64,000 nt of DNA, from NCBI GenBank assembly GCA_963701265.1, contig OY969581.1, positions 1,240,001-1,304,000 on the forward strand, in the 5' to 3' direction. Below the pieces are notes generated by a model. It saw nothing but the letters and a program-made list of their open reading frames with translations. It made no database searches and was not told where the DNA came from. The DNA comes from VRUE01 sp963701265 (GTDB lineage Bacteria; Actinomycetota; Thermoleophilia; Solirubrobacterales; 70-9). How positions within the stretch are numbered: the stretch's first letter is position 1; every line of letters starts with the position of its first letter. This document shows positions 22,742 through 32,500 of this stretch, piece after piece. Made by a program: the position numbers and the translations under genes.

Positions 22742-25717
22742 CTATTTGGTCGCGGTCAGCGTCGCGGGGGTGTAGGCGGTGCCTTCCTGGGCCGCCGCGG
22801 TGATCGTTTCAGTGAAGCTGCCAGAGGATTTGGAGGTGAAGGTGAAGCTGGTCGCCGATTCGGCGGCGCCGGTGGCGGGGATCGCCAGCGGGCTGCCGCT
22901 GATCGTGCCGCTGCCGGAGGTGACGGTGACTTTCGCCGAGTGGCCGGAGCCGACGGCGCTGACCGTGTTGCCGTAAGTGTCGGTGACGGCGACCCTGGCT
23001 TTCACCGTGCCGCTGTTGCCGAGGCTGGTCACGGTGCAGGTGAAGAGGCAGGTCGAGCCCAGCGAGCCGGCGCTGATGTTGATGTTGGTCAGGCCCCACC
23101 TCGAGGCGGTGGTGGGGGTGACCGTGAAGACGATCGGGGCGGCGCTCGAGATCGTGCCGTCGCTGACCGAGACGCTCGCCGTTTCGGCTCGGTAGAGCTT
23201 CAGCTGCCCGTTTTTCGAGGAGGAAACCGAGGCCACGCCAGAGGTGAAGGTGGTTGCGGTCGCGGTTCCGAAGGCGGTTGCGACCCCGCTCCCGGAGTTG
23301 TTGGTGACCGTCGGCGCGGTTGCGTTCGGGCTCGCCGAGGCGCCCGAGTAGGTGAGGTTCTTGGAGCCGGTGTAGGTCGTCACCGTGTTGCCGTAGCTGT
23401 CCTGGGCGGTGGTGGTGAGGTTGGAGGAGCCGCCGGCGACGAGGCTGGTCGCCGAGGCGGAGAAGGCGAATTTGACCGCCGTCCCGGGGGCGACCGTCAC
23501 CACCAGGGCGGTGGGGGTGAGCAGGGTGCCGTCGGTGGCCTGAAGGTTGGTCGCGCCGGTCTTGTAGAGCTTCATCACGCCGTTTTTGCTGCCGCTGACC
23601 GTGGCCACGCCGGCGCTGAAGTTGGTCGCGGTGGCGCTGCCGAAGGCGACGTCGGCACCGGAGGAGTCCGAGACGGTCGGGCTGACCCCGCTCGGGCTGG
23701 CCGCGGCGGTGGAGTAGGTGAGGCTCTTGGCGCCGGTGTAGCTGGTGGCGACGTTGCCGTAGGTATCCCGGGCCGTGGTCGTGATGCTGTCGGCTTCGCC
23801 GGTGGTGGGCGTGGTGCTGGTCGCGGTGAGAACGAATTTGTTCGCGGCGAGCGGGGACACGGTCACCTCCAGTGGCGCTTCGGCCGAGATCGTCCCATCG
23901 CTGACTTCGACATCGGCTTCGCCAGCGGCGTAGATCTTCATCTGGCCGTTTTTGGCGGAGCTGACCGTGGCCACGCCGGCCGTGAAGGTGATCGCGGTCG
24001 CGCTGCCGAAAGCGGTTGCGACTCCGCTGCCGGAGTTGTTGGTGACGGTGGGTTTGTAGGTGCTGACGGTCGCGGCGCCGGAGAAGATGAGGCTCTTGGA
24101 GCCGGCATAGGCGGTCGCCGTGTTGCCGTAGGTGTCCCGTGCGGTGATCGTGAGGTTGTCCGCTTCGCCCGCGGCGAGCGTGGTCGTGACCGCGGTGAGG
24201 ACAAATTTCGCTGCGGTTGCCGCCGCCACCGTCACCGACAGGCTGGCTTCGGGGAGCGTGCCATCGCTGACTTTGAGGCTGACGGCGCCGCTCCTGTAGA
24301 GGGTCATCACGCCGTTTTTGCTGCCGCTGACCGTGGCCACGCCGGCATTGAAGTCGATCGCCGTGGCGCTGCCGACGGGAATGTCGGTGCCGGCGGAGTT
24401 CGAGACCGTGGCGACTGTTCCGTTGGGGCTGGCCGCAGGTCCGGAGAAGGTGAGGCTATGGGAGCCGGCGTAGCTCGTGGCGGTGTTGCCGTAGCCGTCC
24501 TGGGCGGTGGTGGTGAGGTTGTCGGCGGCGCCGGCCGTGGGCGCGGTGGTGGTCGCGGCGAGAACGAGCTTGGTCGCCGCCGCTGGGGCCACCGTCACTG
24601 CCAGCGGTGTCGCGGTGGTGACGGTGCCGTCGGTGACCGAGATGCTCGGCGACTCCGCCTTGTAGAGCGTCATCACGCCGTTTTTGGACGATGAGACCGT
24701 GGCGACGCCGGCGCTGAAGGTGATCGCGGTCGCGGTGCCGAAGGCGGTCGCGGTTCCGGAGCTGTTGACGACGGTCGGTTTGAAGACGCCGATCGTCGTC
24801 GCTCCCGAGAAGGTCAGGCTCTTGGAGCCGGTGTAGGAGGTCGCCAGGTTGCCATAGGCGTCGATGGCGGTGATCGTCAGGTTGTCGGTTTCACCCGCCG
24901 TCGGCGTGGTGTCGGCGGCTGTTGGGACGAACTTGGAGGCCGTGGCGGCAGTCACGGTCAGCGCCAGCGGCGTCGTGGTCGAAATTGAGCCCTCACTTGC
25001 TTCGATCGAGGTTGCGCCGCTCTTGTAGAGCCTCATCACGCCGTTGGTGGTGGAGGAGACCGAGGCAACGCCCGCGGTGAAGTTGAGCGACGTGGCGCTG
25101 CCGAAGGCGATTGCCGCCCCGGAGCTGTCGGCGACGGTGGGCGCGGTTCCGTTGGGACCGGCCGGGGCACCGCTGAAGGTGATTTCGTGTGAGCCGATGT
25201 AGGTCGTGACCGTGCCTCCTTTTGCGTCCTTGGCGGTCAGGGTCAGGTTGTCGGCGGCGCCTGCTGTTGGCGTCGTCGAGGAGGCGCCGAGCACGAAGCG
25301 GTCGATCGGGCCGACGGCGACGGTTGCCGCTTTGCCCGAGCTGCTCGTGCTCCAGGTGCGCCACTTGGCGGTGACGACGTAGGTGTAGGTGCCCGGTTCG
25401 AGCCCGCTGTCGGCGCAGGTGACGACGGACAGCGTCGGCGCGCAGGTTCCGGCTGCTTTTTCGCCATTGCGGCTGACCGTGTAGGTGACGGTTCCCGGTC
25501 CCGGAGCGGTGACGGCACCCCAGGTCAGGGCGACGGTCCCTCCGGTCGCCGCCGTGGCCGCGGAGATCACGGGTTTGGCGATCGCCGAGACGACCGCCGG
25601 GGTGCTTTGGCCGGTGCCGCTTGTGGTGAAGTAGGCGACGGCGATACCGGTGGCGCTGATCGCCAGCACGGCAAAGGTCGCGATACCGGCGACGGTGCTT
25701 GGCAGCAGCCGTCTCAT
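22742..25717 (-). CDS. Large secreted protein with seven Ig-like tandem repeats
   Basis: This is a 991-residue protein. Residues 1-35 form a signal-anchor ending AVAYFTTSGTGQ, resembling SipW/TasA-type N-termini. About 45-137 is a fibronectin III-like domain. From about 138 to the end there are seven units of roughly 122 residues, each with KFVLTA.TTTPTAG.ADNLT.TA.D.YGN..TSYTGS.SLTFSG and a NGVM.LYK block; unit 7 has diverged. The D.YGN motif recalls bacterial Ig-like domains of invasin/filamin type. It is very rich in Thr, Ser and Ala. It is likely a cell-surface or matrix protein. It is the last gene of a three-gene leftward operon and shares ATGA with the gene before it. Confidence 0.85.
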   Translation of the reverse strand: MRRLLPSTVAGIATFAVLAISATGIAVAYFTTSGTGQSTPAVVSAIAKPVISAATAATGGTVALTWGAVTAPGPGTVTYTVSRNGEKAAGTCAPTLSVVTCADSGLEPGTYTYVVTAKWRTWSTSSSGKAATVAVGPIDRFVLGASSTTPTAGAADNLTLTAKDAKGGTVTTYIGSHEITFSGAPAGPNGTAPTVADSSGAAIAFGSATSLNFTAGVASVSSTTNGVMRLYKSGATSIEASEGSISTTTPLALTVTAATASKFVPTAADTTPTAGETDNLTITAIDAYGNLATSYTGSKSLTFSGATTIGVFKPTVVNSSGTATAFGTATAITFSAGVATVSSSKNGVMTLYKAESPSISVTDGTVTTATPLAVTVAPAAATKLVLAATTTAPTAGAADNLTTTAQDGYGNTATSYAGSHSLTFSGPAASPNGTVATVSNSAGTDIPVGSATAIDFNAGVATVSGSKNGVMTLYRSGAVSLKVSDGTLPEASLSVTVAAATAAKFVLTAVTTTLAAGEADNLTITARDTYGNTATAYAGSKSLIFSGAATVSTYKPTVTNNSGSGVATAFGSATAITFTAGVATVSSAKNGQMKIYAAGEADVEVSDGTISAEAPLEVTVSPLAANKFVLTATSTTPTTGEADSITTTARDTYGNVATSYTGAKSLTYSTAAASPSGVSPTVSDSSGADVAFGSATATNFSAGVATVSGSKNGVMKLYKTGATNLQATDGTLLTPTALVVTVAPGTAVKFAFSASATSLVAGGSSNLTTTAQDSYGNTVTTYTGSKNLTYSGASASPNATAPTVTNNSGSGVATAFGTATATTFTSGVASVSSSKNGQLKLYRAETASVSVSDGTISSAAPIVFTVTPTTASRWGLTNINISAGSLGSTCLFTCTVTSLGNSGTVKARVAVTDTYGNTVSAVGSGHSAKVTVTSGSGTISGSPLAIPATGAAESATSFTFTSKSSGSFTETITAAAQEGTAYTPATLTATK

Positions 25718-26457
25718 CCCCGGGCCGTTCCGGAGAACGTCAGCGGGAATTGGGCCCGCTGGCAGGCGTCCTGACTCACTGGCAGGTCACGCAGCTGGAT
25801 CGAGGGAGCTGAGGCGCCCGGTGCCGGCAGGCTCACCGAGCCGCTCGCGGGCACTTTGATCGGGGTTGCGCTCGAGGCGCTGGCGCCGGAGAGGATGAGG
25901 TTGTCGGCGCTGGTGCAGCCAGCCGGATCGGCAGTTGCCCTGACCTGCAGGCTGGTGACGAGAATCGGCACCGGGTTCGGGTTCGTGATCACCAACGGCA
26001 GCGCCTGAGCCGGGGCGCCGGGAAACAGTGGTCCGAGGCTGGCAAGCTGCGGCGTGATCGAGAAGTCCTTTGGCTCCAGCACCTGCCAGCGAAAGCGAGT
26101 GGTCTTGCTGCGCTTCCCCCGGGCGCCGACGCTGCGCACCGAGAAGCTGTGGCTGCCGCTCGCCAGCTTGCTGAAGGTCACCGGAGCCTGGCAAGCGCTC
26201 CAGGAACGGCCGTCGAGGCGGCACTGGAAGCGCGGTTTACTGCCGCGAACGGCGAAAGCGAACTTTGCACTGGTGGATGTGGACAGCTTGTCAGGGTGCA
26301 TGGTGATCTTCGGTTTGGGCAGGGAGGCGACGCCCTGGCTCCGCTCAGCTTTGGGAGCGGAGCCAGGGTTGGGGCCCTTGGGGGTAGCCGCGTAGGCGAC
26401 GGCGCCGAGGCCGGCGATCCCGACCAGCACGGCCAGTACGCCGTGCGTGGTGCGCAT
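25714..26457 (-). CDS. Secreted beta-rich protein of the surface operon
   Basis: This is a 247-residue protein with a signal peptide (TTHGVLAVLVGIAGLGAVAYAA). Residues 50-115 form a beta domain with paired cysteines (FQCRLDGRSWSACQAPVTFSKLASGSHSFSVRSVGARGKRS), a pattern I associate with Ig-like repeats of actinobacterial surface proteins. The C-terminal half (LVITNPNPVPILVTSLQV ... DLPVSQDACQRAQFPLTFSGTA) resembles the mature part of the upstream gene product (NQDACQGATLTLHLTNN), suggesting a shared fold. It is the middle gene of the operon, with a start codon 23 bases after the previous stop. Confidence 0.75.
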   Translation of the reverse strand: MRTTHGVLAVLVGIAGLGAVAYAATPKGPNPGSAPKAERSQGVASLPKPKITMHPDKLSTSTSAKFAFAVRGSKPRFQCRLDGRSWSACQAPVTFSKLASGSHSFSVRSVGARGKRSKTTRFRWQVLEPKDFSITPQLASLGPLFPGAPAQALPLVITNPNPVPILVTSLQVRATADPAGCTSADNLILSGASASSATPIKVPASGSVSLPAPGASAPSIQLRDLPVSQDACQRAQFPLTFSGTARG

Positions 26458-26479
26458 GACCCCGTCAGCCCCGCGTGGT

Positions 26480-26950
26480 CTAGTTGTTGGTCAGGTGCAG
26501 CGTCAACGTCGCGCCCTGGCAGGCATCCTGGTTGGTGCCCGTTTCGTTCATCGTCAGCGTTCCGGTGGCGGCGACGCTCTGGCCGTTGCCCGGGTTGATC
26601 ACCTGGTTGACCGGAACGGCCGCCATCGAAAAGTCAGGGTTGCCGCCGCCGAGCGTGGTGCTGCAGCTCGAGTGCGCGCCGTCGACGGAGATGCTGGCGA
26701 GGCTGACGGTGCCGACCCGCTGAACGCCCGATGACGGGTTGTCAACGGTGAAGGAGACCGGTGAGGACGAGCCCGGGTAGAGGCTCGAGGAGATCGTCGC
26801 GTGCAGCGTCACTGCGGAACTGGAACCGACGGTTGCGGTGCCGGTGCCCGACCCGCTTGACGTGAAGTACGCAATCGCGGCGCCGGTCACCGCAAGAGCG
26901 CAGGCACAGCCGAGTGCGACAAGCGCCCTCTTCTTGGTGGTCCAGCGCAT
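26480..26950 (-). CDS. Small exported SipW/TasA-like surface protein
   Basis: This 156-residue protein begins with KKRALVALGCACALAVTGAAIAYFTSSGSG, the same AYFT.SGSG motif as the 991-residue repeat protein. The mature part is Thr/Ser/Gly-rich and beta-predicted, with two cysteine-containing loops (HSSCSTTLGG, NQDACQGA). ATG 26950 has a GGGGGAAAAG site just before it; the longer frame to 27010 lacks one. It is first in the three-gene operon. AYFT sequences just after an N-terminal helix are typical of SipW-processed, TasA/camelysin-type proteins, but no dedicated peptidase is nearby. Confidence 0.75.
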   Translation of the reverse strand: MRWTTKKRALVALGCACALAVTGAAIAYFTSSGSGTGTATVGSSSAVTLHATISSSLYPGSSSPVSFTVDNPSSGVQRVGTVSLASISVDGAHSSCSTTLGGGNPDFSMAAVPVNQVINPGNGQSVAATGTLTMNETGTNQDACQGATLTLHLTNN

Positions 26951-27103
26951 TTCTTTTCCCCCTTGATTAATTGGATGAGCCGGGTCTTGAGCACCCGACT
27001 TGAGGGCCATCGGCGAATGTACGAGCGAGCTTTAGTGGTGGAGCGGAGACGCTTCTTGCCCTTTTTGTCCTCTCCGTACAAAGAAGATTTTTCCTGCACT
27101 CAG

Positions 27104-27134
27104 GCAGAAAAAAGCATTTAGTTAGCTTTTCTGC
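27104..27134. promoter_or_regulatory. AT-rich hairpin in the 5' region of the surface operon
   Basis: GCAGAAAAAAGC and GCTTTTCTGC face each other around ATTTAGTTA in the 290-base gap between the divergent surface operon and the RTX gene. The surrounding bases are much more AT-rich than the genome average. It could be part of a structured leader of the leftward operon. I see no known riboswitch consensus, and the rest of the gap shows nothing I can name. Confidence 0.35.
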
Positions 27135-27255
27135 ACCGCAAGGGGGAAATAGGTGCCAAATAGAGGCCCTGCTAGCCCGCTGGGGGTGCTGTGGAGGCTA
27201 AGCTCCGCCGGTTGAGTCCACTCGCAGGGGAGAGCAAATAGCCAGGGCAGTCGCC

Positions 27256-29586
27256 GTGCTCGCGGCGCTGACATCGATTCTCGTCTTCGCGCCCGTGGCG
27301 GCGGCGAGCACGTCTGTCTCCGTGGCGGGCACGACGCTCACCGTCCTCGGTGACGGCGGCGACAACGTCATCGTCGTGACCGATCCGGGCGGCGGCAACT
27401 ACGGCGTTACCGATACGGGCAGCGGCGCGACGGTGTCCATCGGCGCGGGATGCGCCTCTGACGGAAGCGGCGGCGCCTTGTGCCCGACGGTCGACCTCAC
27501 CGCAATCTCGATCAGCGACCCGTCCGGCACCAACACGATCACGGTCGCGCCCCCGATCGTCCTGCCCGCGGCGCTCAGCGGCGGTTCCGGCGCCGACACC
27601 ATCCACGGCGGCGGTGGCAACGACCTCCTCAGCGGCGGCAACGGCAATGACACGCTCATTGGTGAAGGCGGCGGCGACGAACTTCGCGGTCAGGGCGACA
27701 GCGACCCGCTGCTCTCCGGCGGCGAGGGGGACGACGTGCTGCGGCCGGACGAGTGCGGCGCTGCTCACCCCGGGCTGGTCGACGTGATCGACGGCGGGCC
27801 GGGCGCCAACACCGTCTACTTCGACGCGTTCGGCTGCTACCCGTATCCGTTTGGCGGTGTCACCGTCAGCCTCGACGGAGTCGCTAACGACCTCGAGGCG
27901 GGGGGCGGAGCGCCGGGCAATCCCGACTACCCGATGAACGTCCTCAATGTGACCACGGTGGTCGGCGGTGGCGGCGGCGCCGACACGATCGTCGGCAGTG
28001 CCGCGAACGAGACCATCATCGGTAACGGCGATCGCCCCGACGTCACCGGCGACATCGGCGATCAGATCGACGCCGGGGGTGGCGACGACACGATCAGGCA
28101 GACCGGTTCCGGCGATGACCTGCTCGACGGGGGGTCCGGCGAAGACACGCTCGACTTCTCGAACGGTGGCACCTGCAGCGTCAGCTTCGACGGCGTCGAG
28201 AACGACGGCCCCGGCGTCGGTAGCGGCAGGCCCTCAAACGTGCTCGGCTTCGAGAACGCGATCTCCTGCGGCGGTGCCGGCAGCGTCCTCAGCGGCGACG
28301 ACGGCCCGAACATCCTCAGCAACGTCAACGACAACGCGGTGACGATCAACGGCATGGGCTCTGCTGACCTGCTGACCGGGGCCAATGCCGTCGACAACCT
28401 CAACGGCGGTGGCGGCGACGACGTGCTCGAAGGCCGCGGCGGCAACGATGCGATCCACGGTGACGACGGCGACGACACCATGCGCGGTGGCGGCGGCGAA
28501 GACGCGATCGTCGGCGACGCGGGCACCGACCTCGCCGACTACGCCGATGCCACCGGCGCCCTGACCGTCACCCTCGACGGCGTTGCCAACGACGGTCAGG
28601 TGGGCGAGAAAGACAACGTCGACAGCGACGTCGTGCGCGGCGGCAACGCGGCCGACTCGCTGATCGGCGGCGCTGCTGATGAGACCTTGGTCGGTGGGCC
28701 CGGAGCCGACCAGCTGCACGGCGGCGAAGGGGCTGACGAGCTCGTCGGTGGCCCCGGGGCGGATCTGCTCGACGGGCAGGGGGGCACCGACCTCGCCGAC
28801 TACTCGTCCGCGGGCGCACCGGTGGCGGTCACCCTCGACGGCATTGCCAACGACGGCTACGCGGGAGAGGGCGACAACGCCCAGACGGAGGGTGTTCTGG
28901 GTGGAGAGTTCGGTGACACGCTGAGCGGAGACGGCGGCGCCAACCGCCTGCTCGGTGGCGAAGGGGACGATCAGATCGACGGCCTCGGCGGGGATGACTT
29001 CATCGTCGGCGGAGAAGGCGAAGACGCTCTGAAAAGCGGCACCGGCGCCGACTCAATTCTGGCCCGCGACGGTGAAAAAGACGCGCTCACCTGCGACGTC
29101 GCAGCCGGCAAGACGATCGAGGCAGATCCAGTCGATACGGCGACCGTCTGCGATCTCTCGGCCGCCGGTGGGCCGGAGCCGACGCCAGTCACGCCGGTCG
29201 ATCCGGGACCGATCCCAGCGCCTCCGGGAGTGGCCGTTGACGCCCGTGGAAAGCTGACGCCGGCGACGCTGCTTGCCTCGCTTAGCGGCGTGCCGCACCG
29301 CAACGCGCGGCTGCTGCTGTCGCCTGGCGTGCTGATCGACCTCGGCGAGCTCAACTGCCCCGGCTGCAAGGCGAAGGCGGTCGTCCGCAGCGGCAAGAGC
29401 GTGGTCGCCACCGGCTCGGCCAAGGGCGGCTCGGGCCCGACCACGCTGACTGCCGCCCTGACGGCCAGCGGGCGCAAGATGCTGGACACGGCCTCACTTG
29501 GCGCCGTGGCGACGATCTCGATCGCCAAGGGCAAGGTGAGCGCCAAGCTGACCTTGCCGCTGCGGCTCAAAGGAGGAAAACGATGA
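27256..29586 (+). CDS. Secreted RTX-type (hemolysin-like) calcium-binding repeat protein
   Basis: This 776-residue frame starts at GTG 27256. Numerous GGxGxDxLxG nonapeptides are scattered from about residue 110 to 610 (GGSGADTIHGGGGNDLLSGG, GGNGNDTLIGEGGGDELRG, GDDGDDTMRGGGGEDAIVG), forming calcium-bound beta rolls outside the cell. Interspersed VTLDGVANDG..GE.DNV units are typical of actinobacterial RTX proteins. The C-terminal 180 residues are a separate domain after a Pro-rich linker. An ATA at 27238, five bases after GGGGAG, would give a better signal peptide (ARAVAVLAALTSILVFAPVAAA). The next gene overlaps by ATGA. Confidence 0.85.
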   Translation: MLAALTSILVFAPVAAASTSVSVAGTTLTVLGDGGDNVIVVTDPGGGNYGVTDTGSGATVSIGAGCASDGSGGALCPTVDLTAISISDPSGTNTITVAPPIVLPAALSGGSGADTIHGGGGNDLLSGGNGNDTLIGEGGGDELRGQGDSDPLLSGGEGDDVLRPDECGAAHPGLVDVIDGGPGANTVYFDAFGCYPYPFGGVTVSLDGVANDLEAGGGAPGNPDYPMNVLNVTTVVGGGGGADTIVGSAANETIIGNGDRPDVTGDIGDQIDAGGGDDTIRQTGSGDDLLDGGSGEDTLDFSNGGTCSVSFDGVENDGPGVGSGRPSNVLGFENAISCGGAGSVLSGDDGPNILSNVNDNAVTINGMGSADLLTGANAVDNLNGGGGDDVLEGRGGNDAIHGDDGDDTMRGGGGEDAIVGDAGTDLADYADATGALTVTLDGVANDGQVGEKDNVDSDVVRGGNAADSLIGGAADETLVGGPGADQLHGGEGADELVGGPGADLLDGQGGTDLADYSSAGAPVAVTLDGIANDGYAGEGDNAQTEGVLGGEFGDTLSGDGGANRLLGGEGDDQIDGLGGDDFIVGGEGEDALKSGTGADSILARDGEKDALTCDVAAGKTIEADPVDTATVCDLSAAGGPEPTPVTPVDPGPIPAPPGVAVDARGKLTPATLLASLSGVPHRNARLLLSPGVLIDLGELNCPGCKAKAVVRSGKSVVATGSAKGGSGPTTLTAALTASGRKMLDTASLGAVATISIAKGKVSAKLTLPLRLKGGKR

Positions 29587-32500
29587 CTCGGCGCTTCCTG
29601 CTCTTGGGCGCAGTCGCGATGGCTGCCCTCGCCGGGCCGTCGAGCGCCGCGGCTGTCACCCAGCTGGGCACTCCCCCGTGGAAGGAGTGCGGCGGCCTCT
29701 TCCAGGGCGGTGTAAGCGGCTGCGTTGCCAGCGAGCCGCAGGCGATGGACGACACCTCGGTCGGCAACGTCAACATCAGCCCGCACGTGATCCGCGTCGG
29801 CGAAACGCTGACGATCAGCGCCGAGTGGCTGCCGGGCTGGGCGATAACCGGCTTTGGCAGCCTGCCCGGCACGGTGATCAGCGGTTGTGGGCTCGGCGAG
29901 CACAGCTGTACGGTGAAAATCGACGGCCCGACCGGCGGCTATGTGCGCAAGCAGCTCGACTTCTGCTGTTTCAACGCTCGCGAGCAGGACTACTACGCCG
30001 TGATCGGCGGCGACGAATACATCATCGAGGGCACGGTGATGGACCGCTTTGGGCCGCGCCAGGAACTGCGACCCGCGGCTTTCACTGAGGTGACGGCGAC
30101 GATCGGCGGCGATAGCTACTCGGTGACGACGAACAAGATGGGCCAGTACGAGATGCTGGTCGAAGCGGGCTCGGGCAGCATCCGCACCGCCGGGAAACAG
30201 TGCGTCAAGGCGGATCTGCCGAAATGCAACACGAGCAAACAGCTCACCGTCGGCCCCAACCAGCACGTCGATTTTGAGGCGCCGCCGCCGGGCAAGATCA
30301 AGGGCACGGTTAAAGACGAAGAAGGCAATCCGGAAGCCGGTGTGACGATCCGCGCCGACGACCCCGAAGGTGGTCGCCTCGACACCTCGGTCAGTGACGA
30401 GAGCGGTCACTACGAGCTAACCGCCCGCGCCGGTGACGTCCACCTCTCGGCCGACGACCCGCAGGCCTGCGCCGTTGGCGCCGGCGAGGAATGTCCGAAG
30501 ACGAAGGACATCGAGCTGGCTTCGGATCAGACGGCCACCCTCGACTGGAAAGTCGAGGGCTGCGTGAAGAAGGTCGACTTCGGCAGCTCGATGGTCGCCG
30601 TGCGCGGCTGCTTCACCAAAGTCGAGGACGAAAAGTGGGAGACCGACGAGAAGTTCACGATGAACGGCCTCGACCTCTACCCGAGCGGCAAAGTCACGCT
30701 CGACAAGCAGGCGCGCCGAGTCAGCTTTGGCGGCGGCGAAGCCAAACTCGGCAACGACGCCAAAGTCAGAATTCCCTCCTTCGACCTTGATTTCCCGAGC
30801 GCGGAAACGAAGTACGAACTGACTGCGCTCGACAGCAAAGGCAAGACGGTCCAGGGCTTCGACGTCGCCGACAAGTTGGACCTCAAATTCGAAGCCGGCA
30901 AAACGACGGTGGTGATGAACACCAAGACCGACACCGGTTTCGGCAAGGAATACCCGGAACAGAAATGCAAGGGCAAGGCGGCGACCGTGCTCTCGCTGAC
31001 CCAGACGAACGACGACGGCTTCCGCTCCGCGTCCTTTGAAGCGAAGGATCTGCAGCAGGTCTTCTGCCTGCCGGGAATGGGCCGCGCCGCCGGCGTTCTG
31101 ACCGTCGACTCGGTCAAAGGCAGCTTCGACTTCAAGACCCACTGGTGGTCCGTGGGGGGCAGCTTCGCCGGTCTGAAACCGTTTTCCGCCAAGTTCTCCG
31201 GCTCCAAACTGAGCGCCGAGTTCTTCGTCAACAACAGGCTGCAGCTGAAGGGGGGTTCGCTCTCCATCAACGGCCTCAACGTGCTGCTCGAGCCGCCGCT
31301 GCTGCACCTGCAGCGGCTCGGGATCAAATTTGGCCAGACGAACGAGGGCGAACCGTTCAAATCGGAGGCCTCGTTGGGGGTCAGCGTCGGGCCCAAATTC
31401 CCCGGCGGCGCAAAGGAACTCAACATTCCGCTGCTGGGCAAATTCGTCGTCTACCCGGAGGAATTGACCGCGCTCGACCTCACCTTCGGCGGCAGCATCA
31501 GCGAAGGCGATCATCCGGCCTCGCTGGAAGACCTGACTCTGAGCGGCAACGGCAAAGTCAAATTCTGGGACCAGCAGATCCTCGACGGCACCGCGAAGCT
31601 GATCATCCCCTCCGCCTCGTTCGCGTTCAGCGGCGCTCTGGATTTCAAAGCCGGCAACGTGTTCGCCTTGCACGGCGACGGCAAATCGTGGGTCGACACG
31701 GTCAACGGCGTCTTCTTCGCCGAAGGCTTTGGCCAGATGAACGTGCTGGGCTGGCGCGCGATGCAGGGCAACTTCCTGCTCAACTCATCGACTCCGATCG
31801 CGGTCGGCTGCGTGCGCAGCTCCAGCGGCCGCGAGTTCGGCGTCACCTACAACTTCAAAGCCGAGGCGCCGAAGATTGCTGGCTGTGACCTCGGCCCCTA
31901 CCGGGCGACGCCGCCAAAGGGCGCCCGCATCGCCAGCGTCTCGAAGGCGGGCGGCGCGAAGAGCTTCACCGTGCCCAAGGGAACCTCGATGCTGGCGCTC
32001 GAGGTCAAGGGCAACGGGCCTTCCGGGGCACCGGTGGTGAAGCTCAGCGGTCCGTCGGGGGCTTTTCTCACCGAGCCGGTCAAGCCGAGCGAAGGCAAGT
32101 TCGTTCGGGCCCTGCCCAACGGCGCCGAGGGCGCTACCTACCTGCTGCTATCGAGTCCCAAGGCTGGCCGCTGGAAGGTGGCCGCGCAAGCCGGTAGCAG
32201 CGTCAGCGGGCTGGGCTTCGCCCGGCCCGCGCCCGAACCGGTCGTCAGCGGCTCGAGTAGCGGCGACACCTGCGCACCGACGCTGCGCTGGTCGCTGAAG
32301 CGCCAGCCGGGGCAGGCCGTGATGCTGGTCGACGAAGGCGCCGCGGGCGACACCCGGATCCTCAGCAAGGCCGCCAAGGCGAAGGGGAGCCTGAAGCTGG
32401 TGCCCCCGGCGCCGGGCATCCGTCGTGTGCGAGCACTCGTCTTCCAGGGCGGCGGGCTGCGGGAGTCGATCCCGCTGTCGTCCTACGGCGGTCCCGGCGC

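Noticed and set aside
22940..24694. 584-residue Gly/Arg-rich rightward frame
   Set aside because: Reverse-strand reading of the Thr/Ala/Gly-rich Ig-repeat gene; the internal repeats make it look structured.
22742..25300. Regularly spaced DNA repeats that might be mistaken for a repeat array
   Set aside because: The period is about 366 bases and follows codon phase of seven protein repeats; there are no short direct repeats with unique spacers.
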